DNA of 38,196 bases, taken from contig NZ_LUKG01000032.1 of NCBI RefSeq assembly GCF_001601815.1, positions 8,673-46,868 of the forward strand, read 5' to 3'. This document shows positions 18,598 through 26,153 of the stretch, one piece after another (within the stretch, counting starts at the first letter, position 1; the number at the start of each line of letters is the position of its first letter). The DNA is from Flavihumibacter sp. CACIAM 22H1 (lineage in GTDB: Bacteria; Bacteroidota; Bacteroidia; Chitinophagales; Chitinophagaceae). The position numbers were made by a program, and so were the translations under genes. Under the pieces are notes generated by a model. The model saw only the letters and a program-made list of their open reading frames with translations. It was not told the origin of the DNA and made no database searches.

Positions 18598-21500
18598 TTA
18601 AAATCCCAACTGAATAGATGCTCCATAACTCCGGGTAGCAGCAGTGGTACCGTCATCAATACTCTGCCTTGTCCAGGCTGTACCGATGGGCGTTTCGGGA
18701 TCCAGGTTTTCAAGGGTTCTCCATATATAAAACAGGTTTCTTCCGATCAGGGAAACGCGCATAGATTGTAGTTTCCATTTACTGAGTATTTTGGCGGGCA
18801 GGTTATAGGTAATAGAAGCCTCCCGCATTTTGAGGTAACTATTATCATACACCGCGCCTTCTTCGTTCAGGGCATTGGGCCCCCAATAAAACATGTTCAT
18901 ATAATAATATGCAGCGTCCACAAGTTTGGTATTGGGTTTTCCGTCTAGGCCAACTCCCGGAAGAATCAGGCCATCGTGGTAAACACGGGCTCCGCCGGGC
19001 GCCGGCTGCTGATGGTTGTCGAGCTGTATTTTCAAGCCGGCTTCATTGATATAATAGGGCAAGCCGCCGTATTTTTCATTCCGGTAAGCCAGGGTAGACG
19101 TATACATGCCCGCCCCTGTATTGTATTTGAGTGAGGGTGAAACAAGTTGGCCGCCAATGCGATAATCCATCATACAATCTAGGCTGAACTGTTTAAAGCG
19201 GAAAGAATTCAGCCAGCCTCCTATGAAATCGGGCATTACGTTACCCACTTTTTTATACCGGGTATTATCAATCAGGTATAACCCATTTTCGCCGATAACC
19301 GGCTGCCCCTGTTCATTGGTTTTTTTAGGGTATACATAAATGTTACCCACTTTCTTTCCTTCTTCCGCCATAATGCGGATAGCGCCCTGTTCCATTTGCA
19401 GGTAAACCATTTCCTTTACACCTGGCGCCAGGCTCCTGGTTTTGGTAGATACATAAGACAGGTTGAACGAGGTTTTCCAATGGTAGTTTCTTTTCAATAC
19501 CGGGATCGCATCCAGCCCCAGCTCTATTCCTTTTGAAAACAAGGTACCGCTGTTAACCAGTCGGGAGGACGCCCCCATGCTCGACGGAATGGTTAACTGA
19601 AGAATCTGGTTGCGGGTTAAATTGGAATACCAGGTAAAGTTAATTCCCAACCGGTTATTCAGCGTTACGGTTTCCAAACCCAGTTCAAGTTCCTCTTTTT
19701 GCTCGGGCCGTATCTGGTTATTGCCATACCTGGTTTGACTTTGCTGGGTAGAAACATTGCCATTTTGGGTGGGAATAACCTGCTGCGAATAGGTAATGGC
19801 GGCCGTGTACGGAGGCGGCGAATTACCTACCCTACCATAACTGGCTCTTAACTTGGCGGTATTAATAAAGGAGGGTAAGTCAAATGTTTCGTTCAGTAAA
19901 ATACTACCATTTACAGATGGGTAGAAATAGCTGTTATTACCCGGGGGCAGCGTAGAGGAATATTCTTTTCTTGCGGTCAGCTCCAGGAAATACAAATTTT
20001 TATAGGAAGCCTGTGCAAAGCCCAGCCAGGCATAATGTAAACTATTAATTCGTTGCGTTGAATTGGAAACCGGTCCATAGGAATTGGCCAGGTTAAACCA
20101 ATTTTCTTTTACCAGTCCGCCGGTGGTCATCGAAAGCTGATCGGTATATTTCTCTTCTCTTGCCTGGTAACCACCGTTGAAGCTAAGTTTTACAGACTCG
20201 CCTATTTTGGCATCATAGGTGGCCAGGAAATCGCCGTACAACAAACTGTACCTGCCATTCGAATTGCCATAAGCACCTGTGCTACCCATGGTATTAAAGG
20301 CTTCGGGGTATTCGTTAAAATTAGTTGTTTCGGTTTGCAGGCTGGTAAAATCCTGTCCTACTCTTGCCCTGAAATACAATTGCTCATTAAAGTTATACCG
20401 CAGGGTGGCTACACTAAACAAGCGGTTTTGGTTTTCTTCTTCTTTATTCCGTAACTGCGTCCATAATAAATTCAGCGCTTCTTCTTTGAATGGGAAGGCC
20501 AGGGCCTCGGCCGGGTTGCGCTGCCATTGGTCGCTGGGCACCCATTTATAACCTTCTGTAGTTTTATATCTGTCAAATAAAAGGGCCGTTTTCTCCGCCC
20601 GGCTTATAAACCCGTTGTAAGCGGAAACAATCCTGGCTAATTGCAGGGGGCGGTTATCGACCTTGCTGTTTACCCAACTGAACACCACCTCGGCCGCCAG
20701 TTTGGGAGAAATCTTGTACTGGGTATTCAGGAAAAAAGTAGTGCGCTGCAATTGTCCGCCGACCTGTATGCCTTTATAATCGTTCCGGGTTAATGCCATG
20801 CGATAGGCGGCTTTTTCCGTCTGGTCGGCAAATGCGATATTAACCAGCGAGTTCATGCCGGTTCGAAACAAAGCCCGGTAGTTATCGGGTTGGGGGCTGT
20901 AAGACTGGTAACTGCCATCCCACCAGGGTACCACCTGGCCTTCCATTCTTGGACCAAATTGCGCCCAGGAAAGAAAATTAGGGCGCAGCTCATTGGCATT
21001 TCCATCGCCGTCAGCGTCTACGGGTATCCAACCCTCTTCAGTGGCGCCAGCTGCCAGGTTACTGATCCTATCGAGCCCCGGTCCGAATTCATTTTGGAAC
21101 TTGGGCAGAAAAGCCGCTTTTTCCGCATTGACAGCATAATTAAACTCGATGCCCATTCCTTTTTTCCGGGTGCCTTTTTTAGAGGTTATTACCACTACCC
21201 CATTGGCTGCTTCGGAACCATACAAAGCAGTTGCACTGGCTCCTTTCAGAATGGTTATACTTTCAATATCAAGCGGATTTATATCCAGGATGCCATTGCC
21301 CCGGATCCGTTGATCCTCCCAATAGCCATTGTTATTAATGCCTGCGGTGCCTTTTTCATTGATGTTACGAATAACTGCGCCGTCGAGTATATACAGTGGC
21401 TGCGCATTAAAATTGAGTGAGTTTAGCCCCCTGATCTGTACCTGTACCGCGCTGGTGGCTCCTCCCGGCGCGGTAGCTATCCGAACACCAGCAGCTTTTC

Positions 21501-22227
21501 CATAGAGGGCAGTTGCAAAATTGGTATTAGCAACCCGGTTAATTTCATCCGACTGAATAGTGCTGAGGGCATATCCAAGGCTCTTTTTTTCCCGCTGAAC
21601 GCCGAGGGAAGTAACAACCACTTCCGCCATTTCGCGTTGTTCGGGCTCCAGTAGAATCCGAAGCTGATCGCCCTCCTGGATATGGGTAATTTTCTGACTA
21701 AGAAAGCCAATAGAACTAACCTGAATAAATTCCGGCTTGGGTGCAGTAAGTACAAACCGTCCTTCCCCATCGGTCGTAACGCCTGTCCATTTACCCTCGT
21801 GCTTTAGCTCTACACTGGCATTGGGCACGGGCGCCCCCTGTGTACTTAATACGATGCCTTTAATAGGCATAACCAGTTCGGAGAAACTGGTAACCGGGCC
21901 AATACTGCTGGGTTTAGCGGTTGATTCAATAATAACAAAAGTGGTGGCTGTTACCTGTTTGAAATGTAAGCCGGATTCCGCAAGCAGACATTCCAATATT
22001 TTTTCTACCGGCAGCTCACCAAAGGGGCAGGGCTTTACCTGCTTTTCGCCAAACGATTGATGGGCAAATAAAAAATAGGCCCCCCTTTTCTGGTGGAGCT
22101 CCTTTAAAATATCAAATAAGGGGCGTGTTTCAGTTTGGCCATAAACAACCGAACCTGTCAACCAAACCAGCAAAAGCAGGGTTGTACAGCCATAATAAGG
22201 TAGTCTGGCAGCAGTTCTTTTAATCAT
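18598..22227 (-). CDS. SusC/RagA TonB-dependent transporter with STN signalling domain
   Basis: 1209 residues, longer than the other SusC because of an N-terminal STN (secretin/TonB short N-terminal) domain at about 35-100 (FDILKELHQKRGAYFLF through FVIIE). This is followed by a carboxypeptidase-regulatory-like domain at about 125-200, the VVVTSLGV linker, a plug (ALYGKAAGVRI, VQIRGLNSL, PLYILDGAVI, GSEAANGVVVITSKKG) and the barrel. Signal peptide at the N terminus (ends VVYGQ). STN domains contact the periplasmic part of FecR anti-sigma factors, and a FecR gene lies 33 nt upstream, so this transporter is both importer and sensor. Its SusD starts one base after its stop codon. Confidence 0.96.
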   Translation of the reverse strand: MIKRTAARLPYYGCTTLLLLVWLTGSVVYGQTETRPLFDILKELHQKRGAYFLFAHQSFGEKQVKPCPFGELPVEKILECLLAESGLHFKQVTATTFVIIESTAKPSSIGPVTSFSELVMPIKGIVLSTQGAPVPNASVELKHEGKWTGVTTDGEGRFVLTAPKPEFIQVSSIGFLSQKITHIQEGDQLRILLEPEQREMAEVVVTSLGVQREKKSLGYALSTIQSDEINRVANTNFATALYGKAAGVRIATAPGGATSAVQVQIRGLNSLNFNAQPLYILDGAVIRNINEKGTAGINNNGYWEDQRIRGNGILDINPLDIESITILKGASATALYGSEAANGVVVITSKKGTRKKGMGIEFNYAVNAEKAAFLPKFQNEFGPGLDRISNLAAGATEEGWIPVDADGDGNANELRPNFLSWAQFGPRMEGQVVPWWDGSYQSYSPQPDNYRALFRTGMNSLVNIAFADQTEKAAYRMALTRNDYKGIQVGGQLQRTTFFLNTQYKISPKLAAEVVFSWVNSKVDNRPLQLARIVSAYNGFISRAEKTALLFDRYKTTEGYKWVPSDQWQRNPAEALAFPFKEEALNLLWTQLRNKEEENQNRLFSVATLRYNFNEQLYFRARVGQDFTSLQTETTNFNEYPEAFNTMGSTGAYGNSNGRYSLLYGDFLATYDAKIGESVKLSFNGGYQAREEKYTDQLSMTTGGLVKENWFNLANSYGPVSNSTQRINSLHYAWLGFAQASYKNLYFLELTARKEYSSTLPPGNNSYFYPSVNGSILLNETFDLPSFINTAKLRASYGRVGNSPPPYTAAITYSQQVIPTQNGNVSTQQSQTRYGNNQIRPEQKEELELGLETVTLNNRLGINFTWYSNLTRNQILQLTIPSSMGASSRLVNSGTLFSKGIELGLDAIPVLKRNYHWKTSFNLSYVSTKTRSLAPGVKEMVYLQMEQGAIRIMAEEGKKVGNIYVYPKKTNEQGQPVIGENGLYLIDNTRYKKVGNVMPDFIGGWLNSFRFKQFSLDCMMDYRIGGQLVSPSLKYNTGAGMYTSTLAYRNEKYGGLPYYINEAGLKIQLDNHQQPAPGGARVYHDGLILPGVGLDGKPNTKLVDAAYYYMNMFYWGPNALNEEGAVYDNSYLKMREASITYNLPAKILSKWKLQSMRVSLIGRNLFYIWRTLENLDPETPIGTAWTRQSIDDGTTAATRSYGASIQLGF

Positions 22228-22260
22228 TCAGTAGCAGTAGCGGTACCCGAACCACTAAGT

Positions 22261-23277
22261 CTAGCGAGCTGCCGGCCCAATCAAAACATCCATACCATCT
22301 CTTTGTACGGTAAATTCCTGTGTAGCTTCCAATGATTGAACAAAAATATCCAGGTTATCAGCCGGTAAAATGGCGCTGATTGTTTTGCGCGAGGTAGTAT
22401 CGCCTTCAATCCGAACCTTAATACCATACAGGGCTTCAACAGAACGGGCAATTTCTTCCAGACTCGTGTTTTCGAATATGAATTTACGTTCTTTCCAGCC
22501 AGTTACCTGCGGAATATTACCCGATTTCCTCACAATATTGCCCTTTTCTAAAGTAGCAGATTCGCCGGGTACCAACTTCATCAGCTCGCCCGTAGCGGAA
22601 GATTTTAATTCGATGCTGCCTTCTGTTAAGAGGATCTCTGTTTTATAGGGTCGCTTGTGAATATTAAACTGGGTGCCTGTTACAATTACATCCAGGTTAT
22701 CCAGGTGAACCGTAAACCGGTCTTTCTGTGGGGTCGACTGCACTTCAAAAAAGCCTTCGCCTTCCATCCAAACCTCTCTGCCGGGGTTCAATAAATTGGC
22801 GTGCTGGTATTTAAGGCGTGAATTACCATTTAAGGTGATCACGGATCCATCGGGTAATTTCTCTTTGGCTATTTGCCCAAAATCGGTTTTTAATTCGGTG
22901 GTTTTCGGGTTGAGGTAAAGATTAGCCATCCAGCCTGTACCTGCAACCAGTAATAAAACAGCAGCCACCTGCAGGGGCTTTTTGTACCAGCTAATTATGC
23001 GAATGGGGGCCGATTCCTCTTTTTCTTCTGTTAAACCGTTAATACGTTCCCATAAAGCCGCTTCGGCTTTTTTTGCCTGTGCTTCAGGGGTTGCAGCTTC
23101 AGCAATACGAACCTGCTCCATCAACTCAATGGCTTCCGCCAGTGTTCCGGCATCAATTTCACCTTTGCTATTACGAATTTCCCACATTCTTGCCAGTTCC
23201 TGGTCTGTTTCCAGGTACCAGGCAAGAAACTGTTCGTCACCAATAATTTTTTCCACCGAATCGGGCGCTTGCTTCAT
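22261..23277 (-). CDS. FecR family anti-sigma factor / signal transducer
   Basis: 338 residues: cytoplasmic N-terminal sigma-binding region (1-100), a single membrane helix at about 101-121 (PLQVAAVLLLVAGTGWMANLYL), a periplasmic FecR domain at about 130-225 (LPDGSVITLNGNSRLKY, GEGFFEV, FNIHKRPYKTEILLTEGSI) and a C-terminal DUF4974 domain (FENTSLEEIARSVEALYGIKV). FecR holds its ECF sigma partner inactive until the STN domain of an occupied SusC signals across the periplasm. The partner genes flank it as expected: the sigma gene diverges 141 nt away and the STN-SusC follows 33 nt downstream. Confidence 0.95.
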   Translation of the reverse strand: MKQAPDSVEKIIGDEQFLAWYLETDQELARMWEIRNSKGEIDAGTLAEAIELMEQVRIAEAATPEAQAKKAEAALWERINGLTEEKEESAPIRIISWYKKPLQVAAVLLLVAGTGWMANLYLNPKTTELKTDFGQIAKEKLPDGSVITLNGNSRLKYQHANLLNPGREVWMEGEGFFEVQSTPQKDRFTVHLDNLDVIVTGTQFNIHKRPYKTEILLTEGSIELKSSATGELMKLVPGESATLEKGNIVRKSGNIPQVTGWKERKFIFENTSLEEIARSVEALYGIKVRIEGDTTSRKTISAILPADNLDIFVQSLEATQEFTVQRDGMDVLIGPAAR

Positions 23278-23418
23278 GTTTAAAAATTCCTCGCTATTAT
23301 AGTAACAATTTTGATCTAATTGTAACTTTAATTGTTTCTTTTTTTATATTATGATGCAAAATTGTAGATAAATTACAGTGCAAACGATTGCTCTATTGAA
23401 ATAAACCAAAATTTAATC

Positions 23419-23997
23419 TTGAAAGCTGCAAATTCTGATACGGTTTTATGGGATGCCTATAAAAATGGTGATCGTGACGCATTCAGCGAACTCTTCAGAA
23501 AATACTACAGCCCCCTTTTTTTATACGGTAATAAAATTGTGCAGGATACCACTATCCTGGAGGATTGCATACAAGAACTTTTTTTTGAACTTTGGAAATC
23601 GCGTAACCAGGTGGTGGTTGTTTCGGTGAAAGCTTACCTGTTTAAATCATTGAAATACAAAATATACCGCGCGTTGAACCAGCGGAAAATCCATCCCGAA
23701 ACTTTATTAAAGGAGGAGATGAACTTTGAATTAAGCCACGATACGCTCCTTATTCATAAAGAAGAAGAACAGGAACGGGCCAAGCAGGTTATCAAGGCCT
23801 TTGACCAGTTGTCGAACCGGCAAAAAGAAGTTATTTACCTCAAATATTACCTGGGACTGAGTTACGAAGAGGTGAGCGAAATTATGGAGATCAATTACCA
23901 GGTGGCCAGGAACCTGTTATACCTGGCTATCCGGTCCATGAAAAAAATGATTTCTATGGTGAAGCTTTTAATTTTTATACTTTCGCTCATTCATTAA
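23419..23997 (+). CDS. ECF RNA polymerase sigma factor (Bacteroidota FecI-like)
   Basis: 192 residues. Sigma region 2 at about 25-92 (AFSELFRKYYSPLFLYGNKI, DCIQELFFELWKSR) and region 4 at about 130-180 (QLSNRQKEVIYLKYYLGLSYEEVSEIM). The start is a TTG: no in-frame ATG or GTG occurs between it and the upstream stop at 23365. The C terminus ends in a hydrophobic tail (MVKLLIFILSLIH). Expected to be held by the divergent FecR and to activate the SusC/SusD genes when ligand is sensed. The nagB-like fusion starts only 24 nt downstream on the same strand, so both are probably on one transcript. Confidence 0.93.
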   Translation: MKAANSDTVLWDAYKNGDRDAFSELFRKYYSPLFLYGNKIVQDTTILEDCIQELFFELWKSRNQVVVVSVKAYLFKSLKYKIYRALNQRKIHPETLLKEEMNFELSHDTLLIHKEEEQERAKQVIKAFDQLSNRQKEVIYLKYYLGLSYEEVSEIMEINYQVARNLLYLAIRSMKKMISMVKLLIFILSLIH

Positions 23998-24021
23998 GCA
24001 AAAGACCAAATTAAAACAACC

Positions 24022-25923
24022 ATGGTAGATTCATTTGAGAAGATTCCTGTCCGGATTTTCGCCAACCTGAAGGAAGGTTCCCACTTTATTGCCAACGAAA
24101 TTGCGTCGGTTATCCGCCAGAAACAAGCTGAAGGGAAAAAATGCGTACTTGGATTAGCCACCGGCTCATCGCCCAAAACAGTGTATGCTGAGCTGGTTCG
24201 CCTGCACAAAACCGAAGGTTTAAGTTTCAGCAATGTTGTAACATTTAACCTGGATGAATATTATCCGATCGACCAGGATGCCTTACAGAGTTATAACCGG
24301 TACATGCGCGAGCATTTGTTTAACCATGTTGATATTAAGCAGGAGAATATTCATATTCCAAATGGTGAACTACCAAAAGATGAAATAAAAAAACATTGCG
24401 CTGATTATGAGGCAATGATTGAAGAAGCCGGCGGCATAGACGTACAGATACTAGGCATTGGAAATAACGGACATATCGGGTTTAATGAACCGGGATCAAG
24501 CCGCTATTCCAAAACCCGGATGATTACCCTGGACAATTCTACCCGTATTGCCAACTCTTTTGAGTTTGCCAATATTTCTGAAGTACCCCGGCTGGCTGTT
24601 ACCATGGGCATTGATACCATTTTGAAAGCCAAGCGAATTTACCTGATGGCCTGGGGGCCCATGAAAGCACCCGTAATCCAGAAAGCTGTTGAAGAGCAGG
24701 TAACGGAACAAATCCCTGCTTCTTTGCTTCAGCAACATAATGATACTATTTATGTGGTGGATGAGCTGGCGGCGGCTGAATTAACCCGCTTTAAATCGCC
24801 CTGGTTAACGGGTGATATTGAATGGACCCCTACCATGATGAAAAAAGCCGTGGTAAGCATGGCTTTGAAAACAGGAAAACCTATCCTGGGTTTAACAAAC
24901 AGTGATTACAACGACCATGGGTTGGGCGATCTGCTGGTAGAAAAAGGCGATGCCTACGAAATAAACCTGCAGGTATTTTATATGCTGCGCGATGGTATTA
25001 CGGGCTGGCCCGGCGGAAAACCCAATGCAGTGATTCCGGCGCATCCCGAGCGGTCACTGCCTTACCCTAAAACCTGCCTCATCTTCTCCCCTCACCCCGA
25101 TGATGATATTATTAGCATGGGTGGCACGTTTATGCGCCTGCACGATCAGGGGCACGATGTTCATGTGGCCTACCAAACCAGCGGTAATATTGCAGTTACC
25201 GACGAGTTTGTGACAAGGTTTATTGATTTTGCTGTAGGCTTTGAAGATATTTCCGGAATAGACAGCAGCAAATCAAGAGAAATACTTACCGCAGCCCACC
25301 AGTTCCTGGCCAATAAAAAACCAAGCGAAAGCGATACAGCGGAAATCCGTGCCATTAAAGGACTGATTCGCCGGGGGGAAGCAAAAGCAACCTGCCGTTA
25401 TGTGGGAATTAAAGACGAAAATGTACATTTTCAAAATCTTCCTTTTTATGAAACCGGACGGGTGGAGAAAAAGCCGATGGGCGAAGAAGATGTTCAGCTT
25501 ACCATGGAACTGCTGCGCAAGGTAAAACCCCAACAGGTGTATTGTGCCGGCGACCTTGCCGATCCGCATGGAACGCATAAAGTTTGTTTGGACATCGTAT
25601 TTGAATCACTTCGCAGAATAAAGGCAGCGGGCGATGAATGGATAAAAGATTGTTGGGTTTGGTTGTATAAAGGCGCCTGGCAGGAATGGAACCTGGAAGA
25701 AATTGAAATGGCTATCCCGATGAGCCCCGACCAGGTTATGAAAAAACGTTTCGGCATTTTCATTCACCAGTCGCAAAAAGATATGGTTCCTTTTCAGGGC
25801 TCAGATTCACGTGAATTCTGGCAGCGTGCAGAAGACCGGAATGCCGAAACGGCCCGGCAGTATGCGCAGCTCGGATTAACACAATACGCTGCTATGGAAG
25901 CATTTGTGCGCTGGCATTATTAA
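24022..25923 (+). CDS. nagB: Glucosamine-6-phosphate deaminase fused to PIG-L/LmbE-type deacetylase domain
   Basis: 633 residues, two domains. Residues about 1-265 are NagB-like, converting glucosamine-6-P to fructose-6-P and ammonia: FNLDEYYPI with Asp78, and GIGNNGHIGFNEPGS with Asn149, His151 and Glu156. The Asn in place of the E. coli active-site Asp is also usual in Bacillus-type NagB. From about 350 a PIG-L/LmbE domain begins, with zinc-site motifs SPHPDDD (His358, Asp360, Asp361) and DPHGTHK (His516, His519). PIG-L proteins remove N-acetyl groups from GlcNAc moieties. This fusion is recurrent in Bacteroidota and is usually annotated only as NagB; the C-terminal substrate is not established. 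Cytoplasmic; no signal peptide. Co-directional with the sigma gene, 24 nt away. Confidence 0.93.
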   Translation: MVDSFEKIPVRIFANLKEGSHFIANEIASVIRQKQAEGKKCVLGLATGSSPKTVYAELVRLHKTEGLSFSNVVTFNLDEYYPIDQDALQSYNRYMREHLFNHVDIKQENIHIPNGELPKDEIKKHCADYEAMIEEAGGIDVQILGIGNNGHIGFNEPGSSRYSKTRMITLDNSTRIANSFEFANISEVPRLAVTMGIDTILKAKRIYLMAWGPMKAPVIQKAVEEQVTEQIPASLLQQHNDTIYVVDELAAAELTRFKSPWLTGDIEWTPTMMKKAVVSMALKTGKPILGLTNSDYNDHGLGDLLVEKGDAYEINLQVFYMLRDGITGWPGGKPNAVIPAHPERSLPYPKTCLIFSPHPDDDIISMGGTFMRLHDQGHDVHVAYQTSGNIAVTDEFVTRFIDFAVGFEDISGIDSSKSREILTAAHQFLANKKPSESDTAEIRAIKGLIRRGEAKATCRYVGIKDENVHFQNLPFYETGRVEKKPMGEEDVQLTMELLRKVKPQQVYCAGDLADPHGTHKVCLDIVFESLRRIKAAGDEWIKDCWVWLYKGAWQEWNLEEIEMAIPMSPDQVMKKRFGIFIHQSQKDMVPFQGSDSREFWQRAEDRNAETARQYAQLGLTQYAAMEAFVRWHY

Positions 25924-25951
25924 AAAATTTAAGGGAAATCGATTTTGATTT

Positions 25952-25984
25952 TTTGGAAATTAAGATTCGATTCCCTTATCTTTG
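25952..25984 (+). promoter_or_regulatory. Bacteroidota-type promoter for tRNA-Arg
   Basis: A TTTG box at 25952-25955 and a perfect TAnnTTTG box (TATCTTTG) at 25977-25984 are separated by 21 nt, close to the consensus for the main sigma factor of Bacteroidota. Predicted start is near 25990, about 12 nt before the tRNA. The boxes overlap an inverted repeat discussed under findings. Confidence 0.75.
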
Positions 25985-26002
25985 CACTCCCTTAAAGGGA
26001 AT

Positions 26003-26079
26003 GGCTCCGTAGCTCAACTGAATAGAGCATCTGACTACGGATCAGAAGGTTTCAGGTTTGAATCCTGACGGAGTCACCA
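26003..26079 (+). tRNA. tRNA-Arg (anticodon ACG)
   Basis: Complete cloverleaf: acceptor stem GGCTCCG with CGGAGTC (one G-T pair), D arm with AGCTCAACTGAATAGAGC, anticodon stem TCTGA/TCAGA enclosing loop CTACGGA (anticodon ACG, reads CGU and, after A34-to-I editing, CGC/CGA), T arm with GGTTTGAATCC, discriminator A and an encoded CCA at 26077-26079. It has its own promoter and terminator, so it is a monocistronic unit. Confidence 0.96.
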
Positions 26080-26088
26080 ACCAGTTAT

Positions 26089-26132
26089 AAAAGAGATTAA
26101 TTTGTTACACAAATTAATCTCTTTTGTTTTTT
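26089..26132 (+). terminator. Strong rho-independent terminator after tRNA-Arg
   Basis: Perfect 17-bp inverted repeat (26089-26105 with 26109-26125) around a 3-nt loop, followed by GTTTTTT. It ends the tRNA transcript. The opposite strand also has a short T-run, so it may serve the convergent serine-hydrolase gene, which stops at 26154. Confidence 0.92.
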
Positions 26133-26153
26133 ACGGAATGGCAATAAATAGCT

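Noticed and set aside
18597-18713. 39-residue N-terminal extension of the second SusD
   Set aside because: It would overlap susC by 116 nt and hide the lipoprotein signal that begins at the ATG at 18596.
24466-24474. Asn149 replacing the E. coli NagB active-site Asp141
   Set aside because: Not a defect: the NGH form is usual in Bacillus-type NagB proteins, so it does not indicate loss of activity.
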